The notes: generated by a model from the sequence alone, not told the origin. 64,000 nucleotides of DNA from Apium graveolens (GCF_009905375.1 NC_133653.1:63337414-63401413); one strand, 5' to 3'; numbered from the stretch's first letter, positions 21,464 through 31,845 are shown. Numbers and translations are program-made.

Positions 21464-23329
21464 CTAAGTCCACTCCTGACCTGCAGGAGTTTCACTCCAA
21501 GGTACTGGTGCATCCCTGATAACAAACTCCTTTAGCAGTTCAGACTTAGGAAGAGTCAGTGGAGGAGTATGTCCTGAAGGACCTGCTTCATCAGCATCTA
21601 CAGTTGTAGCAGCTTCACCAGTATCTCCAACATTTGCAGCATCAGAACTTAAAGAATCAGTATCTTCTGATAAGACAACTGTATGAGTAGCAATGGAGGC
21701 TTCAACATCCTCTAATTGCTGATCTGATACTAAGTTCTGATCAACAGCCATATCCTGATGCTCACCTAAAATCTGATCATCATCTTGATGCAGAGAAGGT
21801 GTTAGTGATAACTCAGGAGTTTGAACAGCATCAGTAACAGGTGTTGTGGAAGGATTATTTGCTGTTGGAGCTTCTAAGAAAAGTATTTCAGGCACAACCA
21901 AGTTCTGAATATCAATTTCAGCACTTGTGCCTGGATCAACAAGAGATATAGAAGGTGAATTAGCCTTGTCAGATACAGGTTCCTGAGATGGAGTTGATGG
22001 AGAAGAAGTGACTGGAGCAAATTCCTTGTCTTGTGAGATCAGAGATTCCTGATCCCCTTCCTTAGCTGCTTCCTCCTCATCATCTGAAACTGGCCTTTGT
22101 GCCCTCTGTTTCTTGTACTTCCTTGTTGATTTGGATTCCTTGGGAGTTGCAGGAACCGTCATACGTCTAAGCCTCTTGAGAAGCCTAGAACCCCCAATTG
22201 CAGAATCCTTCTGAGAAGTTGCCTTCTCAGCTTCATCTATCATAGGTTCTGAAGAGGGAATCTGATCCTCAGAATCTGATTCATCTCTCAAAGTAATCCT
22301 CCTCTTCTTCTGAGATGTTTGAGGAACAGTCTTTGTTCTCTTTGGCTTAGAGGATGTAGGCTTCACAGTAGGTGCTGAAGAAGAAGGTTGAGCAGTCTGT
22401 GAAGTGGAGAGATAGGATTTGAGATAAGTTCTGAGGGTAGGTTGAGTAGAATGAGAGGTAGGGACTGAGGTTGATGGATTTTGGTTATGGTGAGTTGGTT
22501 GAACATTTGAGTAAACAGATTTGTAAGTAGCAGGATCAGCATTTACCAGAATCTGTTTCACAGACTGAGGAATCTGTAATTGTCTCACCATTGATTTCTT
22601 TGTGTCAGCATTTATCAGGTCGTTAAAGTACCTTTTTGCAACCTTAAAAGGTGGGGTTTGAGTGCTGACTAACTGGGGTTCAGCAGTACAATACGTATAA
22701 ATAAGTTGACAGAATCTAGCAAAATAAACAACATCTCGATCCTCTGTCATCCTATCCCCAATAAAACCAATTATTCCAGTTGCAAAATCAAAATGAGTTT
22801 GATGGATAATAGCATACCCGATGTGCTGACTCAGAATTGGGATGGCATCAAAATTTGAACACTTGTTGCCAAAAGCCTTGGTGATGCAATCGAAGAAGAA
22901 ACTCCATTCTCTTCTGATATTAGCCCGTTTCAACTGTCCAAGTTTCGTCAGACTCTTTTCATATCCCAAATCAGTCATTAACCCCCGAAGTTCTGATTCC
23001 TCTGGTATAGAGAAGGTACAATCTTCTGGAAGATGTAATGCTCTTCGTACTGTACCAGGAGTGACTACATAGGATGAGTCACCCACTTGGAAGATAATAC
23101 TGGGAGTTCCTCGTTTACCACCATCATCATAAACTCCAGTCCTCCAGAACCGCAGAACTTGTTGACTTGAAAATAATTCAGGCTGAGTTAAGGCGTACCC
23201 AACCTCACTATGTGCAAGAAGATCTTGCACAAAATGCAATTCAGATGGAGCTTCAGCATGATCAAGAATTGCAGCATAGTTGTTTGGAACAAACTTTGCT
23301 CCATCAATGATTAAATCCTTTGGTGCCAT
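21464..23329 (-). CDS. Accessory ORF of copia, first half (621 aa)
   Basis: Starts at ATG 23329 (MAPKDLIIDGAKF) and runs 621 codons to TAG 21464-21466. The first ~290 residues look globular, with FWRTGVYDDGG, YVVTPGTVRRALHLPEDC and WSFFFDCITKAFGNKCSNFD. From memory, similar N-termini occur in plant retrotransposon accessory proteins; I could not verify this. The remainder is Ser/Thr/Pro-rich and acidic (SSAPTVKPTSSKPK, DSEDQIPSSEP) with a basic patch (KKQRAQRP), typical of a disordered region. No transmembrane helix is evident, so 'env' is not supported by the sequence. It lies about 2.3 kb after pol and is preceded by a TATA-like and CT-rich segment, suggesting separate expression. Confidence 0.8.
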   Translation of the reverse strand: MAPKDLIIDGAKFVPNNYAAILDHAEAPSELHFVQDLLAHSEVGYALTQPELFSSQQVLRFWRTGVYDDGGKRGTPSIIFQVGDSSYVVTPGTVRRALHLPEDCTFSIPEESELRGLMTDLGYEKSLTKLGQLKRANIRREWSFFFDCITKAFGNKCSNFDAIPILSQHIGYAIIHQTHFDFATGIIGFIGDRMTEDRDVVYFARFCQLIYTYCTAEPQLVSTQTPPFKVAKRYFNDLINADTKKSMVRQLQIPQSVKQILVNADPATYKSVYSNVQPTHHNQNPSTSVPTSHSTQPTLRTYLKSYLSTSQTAQPSSSAPTVKPTSSKPKRTKTVPQTSQKKRRITLRDESDSEDQIPSSEPMIDEAEKATSQKDSAIGGSRLLKRLRRMTVPATPKESKSTRKYKKQRAQRPVSDDEEEAAKEGDQESLISQDKEFAPVTSSPSTPSQEPVSDKANSPSISLVDPGTSAEIDIQNLVVPEILFLEAPTANNPSTTPVTDAVQTPELSLTPSLHQDDDQILGEHQDMAVDQNLVSDQQLEDVEASIATHTVVLSEDTDSLSSDAANVGDTGEAATTVDADEAGPSGHTPPLTLPKSELLKEFVIRDAPVPWSETPAGQEWT

Positions 23330-24017
23330 GTGAAAAAATATTGAAATTCAAGTATGCCTGTTAGGTGTGTGAGATACTGTCTGTATGAAAAACCAACGTG
23401 AGAAAGAATGAGAAAGAGAGTAAAAGTAAGAAGAGAGATAAAGTATAAAGAAAGTAAAAGATTAAAGAAATCTTCTCTCTGTTGTTCTTATACTCGAAGA
23501 AAAATGTTACCGTTGGACACCTGTCAGACATGCAGTAATAACGGATAGTTACTGGGCTCGAGAAAACAGGAATGATTACTTATCCAGTTGCCTTGATTCA
23601 AGGAAAAACCATTTCAGTTATCAAGAGACACAGGTTTAATTCAAAATTGAAACCGTTAGCACTGATTGAATTGTTTTTCACTGCAACATTAATATTCTGA
23701 AAATGAATCATGTTAAAAATGACCGAGATAATTTCGATGAATAAGTGCTGACAAAGAATCAGAACTTAAATAAAGACAAAATTTAAATGGTCATCAGAAT
23801 ATCAAGCAGGATTTAACAACACAGATAAAATAACTCAGAGACAAAATCTTGAAGTAAAAACAGTTTTCATTAATATATCAAGTCAATACATATATGAAAT
23901 AGAAATTACATCAATACAAGATTTTCCCTAAGCTTCTAATCCTAACGTCAACAGCTTTAGTCTTAGCTAAGAAGCCTGACAAAGCTGAGGATGAGGAAGA
24001 ACAGGAAGAAGATGAGA
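23330..24017 (-). promoter_or_regulatory. Possible internal promoter/leader before the accessory ORF
   Basis: No gene is seen here. On the minus strand GAGTATAAGAACAACAG (TATA-like, TATAAG at 23493-23488) is followed by a CT-rich stretch (about 23480-23400), then the ATG at 23329. A TATA motif followed by a pyrimidine-rich leader is a common plant core promoter layout. This is inference from composition only. Confidence 0.35.
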
Positions 24018-24263
24018 TTAAGTCATCCTCCTCTTCCTATCTTCGACAAACAAGATAGCGAGTCGAATGATTCGCTCTTGCTGACGGATACGACGAAGGT
24101 GAAGGTCTCTTCGAACGGCCACCAGATCACGTTTGATAACCTCTGGAAATTGAATCCAGAGATTGTGAGGGATGTTGGTGATAGGGTAGGGAGTTGAAAT
24201 TCCATTCAAAAAGACATGCACAGTCTCATCACCGTAATTGTAGAACCAGCCAAATTCAGCCAT
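24018..24263 (-). CDS. Small ORF between pol and accessory ORF (81 aa)
   Basis: From ATG 24263 (MAEFGWFYNYGDETVHV) to TGA at 24018-24020. The N-terminal half is aromatic and polar (FLNGISTPYPITNIPHNLW); the C-terminal half is strongly basic with regular spacing (RRDLHLRRIRQQERIIRLA), suggesting an amphipathic helix that could bind nucleic acid. I do not recognise the family. The frame extends upstream to 24305, but the internal ATG fits the leader better. A TATA motif lies about 75 nt upstream. It could be an accessory protein or a chance frame; the clear start context and position favour a real ORF. Confidence 0.5.
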   Translation of the reverse strand: MAEFGWFYNYGDETVHVFLNGISTPYPITNIPHNLWIQFPEVIKRDLVAVRRDLHLRRIRQQERIIRLAILFVEDRKRRMT

Positions 24264-24336
24264 TTGTGATAGTAAATGAAAAACAAGACTGAATTTGTGA
24301 TACAAGTGTGATGAGAAGACTAATGTGAAGTGGTTG

Positions 24337-24346
24337 CATATATAGG
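24337..24346 (-). promoter_or_regulatory. TATA-like motif before the 81-aa ORF
   Basis: The minus strand reads CCTATATATGC, then about 30 nt later TTCACATTAGTCTTCTCATC, then ATG at 24263. The spacing fits a plant core promoter with a short leader. No expression evidence is available. Confidence 0.4.
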
Positions 24347-25598
24347 CATGAGAATGCCAAGAGACACAAAGATATTGAATGCAGACAGGTAGAATTAATT
24401 CTACCTCGTCTCCCTAGACTTTGAAAAAGAATAACAGTCATTGGAAAAGGAATGTACACATGTAACAAGAGTGAACTGTTCAAGGACGAGTGCCATTATG
24501 TTTTAACCATAGACTATTAATCTTCCACTTCAACATTTCGAAATTAATCTGAGACTGTTACCAAATTTTACTCACAGATAAGTCAAGTAAAGGGTTAGAC
24601 TGAAAAATCAGAACTTAGACCTATACCAGAACTTAACAGTCATCAGAACATAATGTCTTAACTCGAACAAGGAATATCTATCTTAGTAAATACTCATACA
24701 AGTTCTTAGTTATGAACGTCAGAACTTAATCATCAGAACGTGTAACTAGAACTTGTCCTCAGAATTTGTGCAGAAGTGACACAATGACTGTTGATCTAAA
24801 ATAACATAGACCACCACAGAAATTTCATCATTCATATGGAGTGATGTGTGTGTGCATTAAGCTAAATAACAGACAAAGAGTAAAGTCTGATCTACTTCAG
24901 TACATCTTAGAAATAAGTCATAATTAAAATTTTGCTAAAGAGCTGTCATTATCCTGAAACCTACTGATAAATGAGTTCATGCATGAGTTCACCTCTACTG
25001 TTTTTGTGCTAATTTTATGCATCTTTTGAAATTCTATTTTACAGAGGCTTCTCAGTGTAAGTGAGTCACGACTGTTTATCAGAATTTATGCTATTATCAG
25101 AGTATTTCTCCAGTAATCATAGAGTGTGAAAAGTCACCAAGAAAATATTTTGCTTTTCTAATTTTATTCTTTGATTATTGTTCTTCTTCTTTTGATAAGT
25201 GAGGTTTATCAGCACTTAGTACATTCAGCAGTTTTACTAGAATCAGAACTTAAACAGATGAGTAGTATTATTCTAATTTGTGACTTAGTAATAAGATATA
25301 CAAAGTAAACTTAACTAAGCTCAGTTATCAGAATTTGCTTGTGTCATAAGATTTCCACAGAAATAATTACTTCTTTCATGGGATCATTTGTTTATTGAAG
25401 ACTAGTAGGTCAGTATCTAGCACAGTTATCCTCATAGGATTGAATAGTTACTGAAACAGACATATCACTTATCAGAGTTTAGAAACATATATCAGACAAT
25501 AGTCAGTACTTAAAGACATTTATCAATTAATGCACAGAATATACAAAGAGATTAATTCTGTAAATACTGATCATAAAGTCTAATAACATAGAACAAGT
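24347..25598 (-). other. Non-coding stretch between copia pol and small ORF
   Basis: About 1.25 kb without a recognisable gene; AT-rich, with repeated short matches to ATCAGAACTT (for example 24607-24616 and 25242-25251) and related CAGAACTTA words that also occur in the coding parts and, inverted, in the LTRs. Confidence 0.6.
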
Positions 25599-28500
25599 TT
25601 AAGCAGATTTAGAGAAAGAACCTGAAATCATTCCAAGTTCATTTACCAATTTTGAAAAGGTAGCTTCACACAGTGGTTTTGTGAAGATATCTGCTACTTG
25701 TTGATCTGTGGGAACAAAATGCAATTCCACTGTACCTTCATCCACATGTTCCCTGATGAAATGGTACCTGATGCTGATGTGCTTTGTCATAGAGTGTTGA
25801 ACTGGATTACCTGTCATAGCAATAGCACTTTGATTATCACAGTAAATAGGGATTTTGAAATACGTTAACCCATAATCTAGTAACTGATTCTTCATCCAGA
25901 GAATCTGTGCACAGCAGCTTCCTGCAGCAATATACTCTGCTTCTGCAGTTGATGTGGAAATTGACTTTTGTTTCTTGCTATACCAAGAAACCAACCTGCC
26001 TTCAAGAAATTGGCAGCTACCACTTGTGCTTTTCCTGTCAATTTTGCAACCTGCAAAATCTGCATCTGAGTAACCTATTAATTTAAAATCTGATTCTCTA
26101 GGATACCATAATCCTAGATCAGCTGTTCCTTTAAGATACTTAAAGATTCTTTTTACAGCTGTTAAGTGAGGTTCTCTTGGATCTGCTTGAAATCTTGCAC
26201 AAAGACAGGTAGCAAACATGATATCTGGTCTACTAGCAGTTAGATAGAGAAGTGAGCCAATCATACCTCTGTAATCAGTAATATCTACTGAATTACCAGT
26301 ATCCTTATCCAGTTTTGTTGCAGTGGCCATGGGAGTGGATGCACTTGAACAGTCTTGCATTCCAAATTTTTTCAGCAAGTTTCTGGTGTACTTAGATTGA
26401 CAAATAAAAGTTCCTTCTTCACTCTGCTTGACTTGAAGGCCCAGAAAATAACTAAGTTCTCCCATCATACTCATCTGATATCTTGACTGCATTAGGTTGG
26501 CAAACTTTTTGCAAAGTTTGTCATTTGGAGACCCAAAAATAATATCATCAACATAAATCTGGATCAAAAGTAAGTCCTTGCCATGGTTGAGATAGAACAA
26601 TGTTTTGTCAATAGTTCCTCTGTTGAATCCACTTTCCAGAAGAAACTGAGCTACAGTCTCATACCATGCTCTAGGAGCTTGCTTAAGTCCATAAAGTGCT
26701 TTATCAAGCCTGTAGACATAATCTGGATGTTTGGAATCTACAAAGCCTGGAGGTTGTTCAACATATACTTCCTCTTCCAATTCTCCATTGAGAAAAGCAC
26801 TTTTCACATCCATTTGAAAGACAGTAAACTTTTTGTGAGCAGCATAAGCCATGAATATCCTTATGGCTTCTAACCTAGCAACTGGAGCAAATGTTTCATC
26901 ATAGTCAATTCCCTCCTGTTGAGAATATCCTTTTGCAACCAGCCTTGCCTTGTTCCTTACAATTATGCCATCACTGTCAGTTTTGTTTCTGAATACCCAC
27001 TTTGTACCAACAACAGATCTATTCTTGGGTCTTGGCACTAAGGTCCAGACTTTGTTTCTTTCAAATTCATTCAACTCTTCCTGCATTGCTTGCACCCAAT
27101 CAGCATCTTGAAGAGCTTCTTCCACTTTCTTTGGCTCAGACTGAGAGAGAAAAGAATTGTAAAGACATTCATTCGAAGTACCTGTTCTAGTTCTGACACC
27201 TGCCTCAGGATTTCCAATTATTAAGTTAGGTGTATGTGATTTTGTCCACTTTCTTGCAGATGGAAGATTTTCTCTAGAACTGGATGCTCCCCCATGATTC
27301 ATGCTGTCTTCGGTTTCATTTTCTGATGCTCCCCCTGAAACTATGCTCTCTGAGTTGGATCCTACAGTATTTAGATTTTCAGTACTGTCAGTACTTGGCT
27401 TATCAGAACTTGATGAATCAGAATTTGAAGAGCCAGATGTATGTTCTGATGCTTCTTGAGATGTGATAATATCTTGAGTATGCTCCCCCTGCATTGGTGC
27501 ATCTTCCTTTGACGTAGTCACCACAGTTTCAATAACATCAGAGTTTAATCCATCAGAATTTACAGTATCAGGACTTAGACTGTCAGGACTTGAGGTATCG
27601 GAATATGAATCTTCATTTTCAAATCTCAGCTTATCATGATCAATGCAATCTTCAAGTCCAGTGATCTTCTTGTCATCAAAAGAGACATTGATAGATTCCA
27701 TGACCACTTTTGTTCTCAAATTATAGACTCTGAAGGCTTTTGTAGAAAGTGGATATCCTACAAAGATTCCCTCATCAGCTTTTAGATCAAACTTGGATAG
27801 CTGTTCAGGATGAGTCTTGAGAACAAAACACTTACATCCAAATACATGAAAGTATTTGAGATTTGGCTTCTTGTTCTTCACCATCTCATATGGTGTTTTT
27901 CCATGCTTGTTAATGAGTGTTGCATTTTGAGTAAAACAAGCAGTCTGCACAGCTTCAGCCCAGAAATAGGTTGGAAGCTTTGCTTCTTCAAGCATTGTTC
28001 GTGCAGCTTCAATTAGAGTTCTATTCTTCCTTTCAACAACTCCATTTTGCTGTGGAGTTCCAGGAGCAGAAAATTCCTGCTTTATTCCATGATTTTTGCA
28101 GAACTCTTCCATTATCAAATTCTTGAATTCAGTGCCATTATCACTCCTCAAAATTTTCACAGAATCTTTGATCAATTTATCCAGATGTTTGACATGATCA
28201 ATCAGGATAGATGCAGTTTCACTTTTTGTGTGCAAGAAATACACCCATGTGTATCTGGTGAACTCATCTATTATGACCAACGCATATTTCTTCTTTGCAA
28301 TAGACATGACATTCACTGGACCAAATAGATCAACATGAAGTAGATAATAAGGCTCAAGAATTGATGATTCAGTCTTGCTCTTGAACGAAGATTTTCTTTG
28401 TTTAGCCTTCTGACATGAGTCACAAAGACCATCAGGAACAAACACTGATTTTGGCAGTCCTCTCACAAGATCTTTCTTGATCAGTTCATTTATCTTGTTG

Positions 28501-28949
28501 AAGTTTAAATGAGAGAGTTTCTTGTGCCAATTCCAGCTTTCTTCAGTTGAGGCTCTACTCACTAAACAGATTGCAGAACCATCAGAACTTGTTGAAAGCT
28601 TAGCTTCATAAATGTTACCACGCCTGAATCCCTTCAGAACAATTTTTCCTTTAGATTTACTAACTATTTCACAATGTTCTGCAAAGAAATCAACATGATA
28701 ACCTCTGTCACAGATTTGACTTATACTCAGTAAGTTGTGTTTAAGTCCTGAGACCAGAGCTACATCTTTAATAATGACATTCCCAAGATTGATATTGCCA
28801 TATCCCAAAGTTTTTCCAATGTTGCCATCTCCATAAGAAACACTTGGGCCAGCTTTCTCCACAAAGTCTGATAGCAGGGCCTTATTTCCAGTCATATGTC
28901 CTGAACATCCACTGTCCAGAACTAAAATATTTTTCCTGTTGCCCTGCAA
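25599..28949 (-). CDS. pol: Copia pol polyprotein (protease, integrase, RT, RNase H), intact
   Basis: A single open frame of 1,116 codons in the same frame as gag, after TAG 28962-28964 and TGA 28950-28952. Domains (numbered from the codon after TGA): aspartic protease with [11 protein letters not shown] at 11-21; integrase zinc finger H142, H147, C176, C179; integrase core D207 (HVDLFGPV), D270 (RSDNGTEF), E306 (NGVVERKNR); a Ser/Asp-rich linker 430-560; RT with [13 protein letters not shown] and YVDD at 799-802; RNase H with SDADFAG (961-967), TAEAEY, YCDNQSA (D1038) and a final TKPL motif. All catalytic residues that I can locate are present. There is no ATG start, so it must be made with gag, by stop readthrough, splicing or reinitiation. 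Confidence 0.95.
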   Translation of the reverse strand: MQGNRKNILVLDSGCSGHMTGNKALLSDFVEKAGPSVSYGDGNIGKTLGYGNINLGNVIIKDVALVSGLKHNLLSISQICDRGYHVDFFAEHCEIVSKSKGKIVLKGFRRGNIYEAKLSTSSDGSAICLVSRASTEESWNWHKKLSHLNFNKINELIKKDLVRGLPKSVFVPDGLCDSCQKAKQRKSSFKSKTESSILEPYYLLHVDLFGPVNVMSIAKKKYALVIIDEFTRYTWVYFLHTKSETASILIDHVKHLDKLIKDSVKILRSDNGTEFKNLIMEEFCKNHGIKQEFSAPGTPQQNGVVERKNRTLIEAARTMLEEAKLPTYFWAEAVQTACFTQNATLINKHGKTPYEMVKNKKPNLKYFHVFGCKCFVLKTHPEQLSKFDLKADEGIFVGYPLSTKAFRVYNLRTKVVMESINVSFDDKKITGLEDCIDHDKLRFENEDSYSDTSSPDSLSPDTVNSDGLNSDVIETVVTTSKEDAPMQGEHTQDIITSQEASEHTSGSSNSDSSSSDKPSTDSTENLNTVGSNSESIVSGGASENETEDSMNHGGASSSRENLPSARKWTKSHTPNLIIGNPEAGVRTRTGTSNECLYNSFLSQSEPKKVEEALQDADWVQAMQEELNEFERNKVWTLVPRPKNRSVVGTKWVFRNKTDSDGIIVRNKARLVAKGYSQQEGIDYDETFAPVARLEAIRIFMAYAAHKKFTVFQMDVKSAFLNGELEEEVYVEQPPGFVDSKHPDYVYRLDKALYGLKQAPRAWYETVAQFLLESGFNRGTIDKTLFYLNHGKDLLLIQIYVDDIIFGSPNDKLCKKFANLMQSRYQMSMMGELSYFLGLQVKQSEEGTFICQSKYTRNLLKKFGMQDCSSASTPMATATKLDKDTGNSVDITDYRGMIGSLLYLTASRPDIMFATCLCARFQADPREPHLTAVKRIFKYLKGTADLGLWYPRESDFKLIGYSDADFAGCKIDRKSTSGSCQFLEGRLVSWYSKKQKSISTSTAEAEYIAAGSCCAQILWMKNQLLDYGLTYFKIPIYCDNQSAIAMTGNPVQHSMTKHISIRYHFIREHVDEGTVELHFVPTDQQVADIFTKPLCEATFSKLVNELGMISGSFSKSA

Positions 28950-28961
28950 TCAAAAAGACCA

Positions 28962-31265
28962 CTAATTATTAGTTTTAAGGACCCAGACTTGCTTGGATCC
29001 TTTGGCCTTTTTAGGTTTGTTAACATTTGCAGCGGATTTAACATCAGATTTTATGTTAACAGTTTTCTTATCAGAACTTATACTAGAAGGAACAACAGAA
29101 ACTTTCTTTAAAGAAGGTTTTATTTGATAATAATCATAGTACAAACTATGATATTCCTTACAAGTATAAATGGAATGCCATAAACTACCACAATGAAAAC
29201 AAGGATTTTGTGGTTTGTATCTAACAGACTGACTCTTAACTCCTGACTTTGTAAATAAGGAGTTAATATTCTTATTCTTCCTGCAAAAAGAAGCCAGATG
29301 GTTAGAACTTCCACAGTTATGACATGCTTTCCTAGGAGCATCAGGAACAGATTTATAGTTATTGCTTTTATTCACACCTTCCTTTCCATTCCTGTTTTTC
29401 CTAGGTGATTTTACCTTGTTTGCATTCTTAACATCTTTCAGCTTATGCTTAAGCTGCTTCTTTGTCATTAAGCCTATGTTAACTTCAGCTGTCTTTTCCT
29501 GTTTTAGTTTGTCAGAAGCTAATTCCTTTTTAACTTCTGATTTCTCATTTTCGGATTTTTCAGTTACAAACTTAACAGGTTTTAACTTCGGCTTTTGCTT
29601 ATCAGTAGGCTTAATTTCTACAGTTCCTTTTTTATTTTCTCCATAGCCTAAGCCCTCTTTCCAGTTTCCACTGCTTAGCAAATTTTGAGTTGTTTTGCCA
29701 GAGTTAGTCCAAGTTCTGATAATCTCTCTCTCCTTTTCTAACTCAGTTTTTAGAGATTCATTCATTTTTAGCACTTCATCCCTAACATAAAAAGCATCAT
29801 CTCTATCCTGCTGAGTTTGATGAAACATGACTAACTCTTTTTCTAAGAAATCATTTCTTTTCCTAAAAGCAAGATTTTCAGAAGTTAATCTTTCACATGT
29901 TAAAGTTTGATCTCTATAACTAACAAACATGGTTTTAAGATATCTTCTCAACTCATTAATATCATCAGTATGAAAAGCATAAGTAGTCTGAGGTACCTTT
30001 GTTTCAGCAGCTTCAGAACTGCTCTCAGAACTTGATTTATCAGCATTTGTCATCAATGCATAGTTCTCCTCACTTTCAGAGTCTGAGGTGTCTGTCCAGC
30101 TTTTCTGCTTTGTGACAAGAGCTTTGCCTTTGTCATTCTTGGTCTTCTTGCAATCAGGAGATATGTGGCCTTTCTCACCACAATTATAACATTTAACATT
30201 AGCGTAATCTCCTCTGTCAGACTTTCCTCCTCTTCCTTCAGATCTTCTGAAATTCTTCTTATCAGAACTTATGCCTTTCCTGGAAAACTTCTTTCCCTTC
30301 CTGAACTTCCTGTATGCAATCTTTGTGATTCCTTTCACCATAAGAGCACACAGCTTCATCATCTCCTCATCAGCATCAGTTTCAGGCAAGCTTTCAGAAT
30401 CTGAGTCATCATCACTCTCAGAACTTGATGACTCTGTATCAGATTTTATGATAAGAGCTTTACCCTTATCTTTCTTTGAGGAAGGTGGTTTGGGGGATTC
30501 CTCTTCAACCTTGAGAGCAACTGTCCTTGACTTTCCTCCTTTCCTCTTGCTTCTTTGTTCCATCTCAAGTTCATGAGTCTTGAGCATTCCATAGATTTCA
30601 TCAAGAGTTGTTTCATCAAGATTGTAGTTGTCTCTTATTGTTGTTGCCTTCAAATCCCAACATTCAGGAAGAGCTAACAGGAATTTGAGGTTTGTATCTT
30701 CAAGATCATACTCCTTATTTACTAATGACAAGTCATTCAAGAGTTTGACAAATCTATCATATACATCAGTCAATGACTCATTAGTCCTAGAGTCAAAGTG
30801 TTCATACTCTTGAGTGAGTATTGTCTTCCTGTTCTTCTTAACTGTTTCAGTTCCTTGACACCTTGTCTCCAGTGCATCCCATATCTCCTTAGCAGTCTTG
30901 CAGTTGATTACCCTGTTTGACATTACATTATCAATGGCACTATGCAATAAGTGACGTACCTTGGCATCCTTAGCAATAGATGCTATATCTTCAGCAGTGT
31001 AATCATTCTTTTCCTTTGGTACGGTCATTGCTGCTTCACCTGCAACTACAACAGCGAGCTTGGTAGGTTTGTGAGGCCCTTCCTTGATTCTATCAAGGTA
31101 TTCTGGATCTGTTGCTTCCAGAAACATGGTCATCCTTACCTTCCATATGGGATATTCAGATGGTCTCAATATGGGAACTCTGATAGTCTCATATCGACTC
31201 TGAGTTGATGTCTTTGATGATTCCTCAGTTTTGGTAGGCTTAGTTGGAGTTTCTGTGTCAGACAT
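28962..31265 (-). CDS. gag: Copia gag, intact (767 aa)
   Basis: ATG at 31265 (MSDTETPTKP), 42 nt past the primer-binding site; the frame is open further upstream but without ATG. Residues ~30-235 form the UBN2 gag domain (EYPIWKVRMTMFLE, TAKEIWDALETRCQGTETV, DEIYGMLKTHELE). The CCHC zinc knuckle is CYNCGEKGHISPDC at 359-372. A heptad-rich part at about 440-520 probably forms a coiled coil. Two more knuckle-like motifs, CHNCGSSNHLASFC (648-661) and CFHCGSLWHSIYTC (689-702), lie in the C-terminal part, a long-gag layout found in SIRE elements. It ends at TAG 28962. It packages element RNA in cytoplasmic particles. Confidence 0.95.
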   Translation of the reverse strand: MSDTETPTKPTKTEESSKTSTQSRYETIRVPILRPSEYPIWKVRMTMFLEATDPEYLDRIKEGPHKPTKLAVVVAGEAAMTVPKEKNDYTAEDIASIAKDAKVRHLLHSAIDNVMSNRVINCKTAKEIWDALETRCQGTETVKKNRKTILTQEYEHFDSRTNESLTDVYDRFVKLLNDLSLVNKEYDLEDTNLKFLLALPECWDLKATTIRDNYNLDETTLDEIYGMLKTHELEMEQRSKRKGGKSRTVALKVEEESPKPPSSKKDKGKALIIKSDTESSSSESDDDSDSESLPETDADEEMMKLCALMVKGITKIAYRKFRKGKKFSRKGISSDKKNFRRSEGRGGKSDRGDYANVKCYNCGEKGHISPDCKKTKNDKGKALVTKQKSWTDTSDSESEENYALMTNADKSSSESSSEAAETKVPQTTYAFHTDDINELRRYLKTMFVSYRDQTLTCERLTSENLAFRKRNDFLEKELVMFHQTQQDRDDAFYVRDEVLKMNESLKTELEKEREIIRTWTNSGKTTQNLLSSGNWKEGLGYGENKKGTVEIKPTDKQKPKLKPVKFVTEKSENEKSEVKKELASDKLKQEKTAEVNIGLMTKKQLKHKLKDVKNANKVKSPRKNRNGKEGVNKSNNYKSVPDAPRKACHNCGSSNHLASFCRKNKNINSLFTKSGVKSQSVRYKPQNPCFHCGSLWHSIYTCKEYHSLYYDYYQIKPSLKKVSVVPSSISSDKKTVNIKSDVKSAANVNKPKKAKGSKQVWVLKTNN

Positions 31266-31306
31266 GATTGTGTTTAGATCTTTAACTGTATGTGTGTTAA
31301 CAGATA

Positions 31307-31318
31307 GCTCTGATACCA
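31307..31318 (-). other. Copia primer-binding site
   Basis: The minus strand reads TGGTATCAGAGC, 2 nt from the 5' LTR edge at 31321, complementary to initiator tRNA-Met. Confidence 0.95.
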
Positions 31319-31411
31319 CTTGTTAGGTCACACTTTCACTGTAGAGGGGGTGAATACAGTGTTTATTACAATCAAATCAAACTTCAAGAACTTATGTAAC
31401 AGAAAACAAAC

Positions 31412-31417
31412 TTTATT
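31412..31417 (-). terminator. Candidate polyadenylation signal in LTR
   Basis: AATAAA on the minus strand, about 140 nt downstream of the TATA box. The equivalent in the 3' LTR (18907-18912) would be the working copy for the element transcript. Confidence 0.45.
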
Positions 31418-31550
31418 TAAACAATAAACTCTGTTACAATCTGGAACTGTTATCTCTCAGTGATGAACAAAATATCACGAGAGCTGCTAGGGTTATAATA
31501 AATAATATTCTCAATAATGATAACACTTATAGTGTAAACCCTATGTCTGT

Positions 31551-31558
31551 GTTTATAT
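31551..31558 (-). promoter_or_regulatory. Copia LTR TATA box
   Basis: The minus strand reads GTATATAAACAC about 360 bp from the LTR start; transcription would begin near 31525, giving a U3 of about 390 bp. Confidence 0.7.
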
Positions 31559-31753
31559 ACTACACAGTTACAAGATAATCGCTAATTGATATGGAATATA
31601 ATTCTGCTTCCTAAAATATATCAATCAGATATCTTCTATTCCAAGTATTCCATTCTTCACGGAATTCCTTCTTCATGCATATCTCTTCTTATGTTTATCT
31701 TGATCTTCTTAACTTTAATCAGCTACTGTCCTTATCTGATCGTCCTTCAGCAC

Positions 31754-31845
31754 TTAAGTTCTGATATCTATCTCCTGATAACATAAGTACTGATATCCCT
31801 TAAGTTCTGACTTCCAGTATAAGTACTGATCAGTTAAGTACTGAT
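31754..31845 (-). promoter_or_regulatory. Five-copy ATCAGNACTTAW array in U3
   Basis: On the minus strand, 12-bp copies of ATCAGNACTTAW (one starts GTCAG) lie at plus coordinates 31754-31765, 31783-31794, 31800-31811, 31819-31830 and 31834-31845, all in the same orientation and upstream of the TATA box. The identical array is at 19249-19340 in the other LTR. Such arrays in U3 often bind transcription factors; the binding factor is unknown. Confidence 0.65.

Noticed and set aside
21464..23329. Calling the copia accessory ORF an envelope gene
   Set aside because: No signal peptide, hydrophobic membrane segment or cleavage motif is visible; only the position after pol resembles env-like ORFs.
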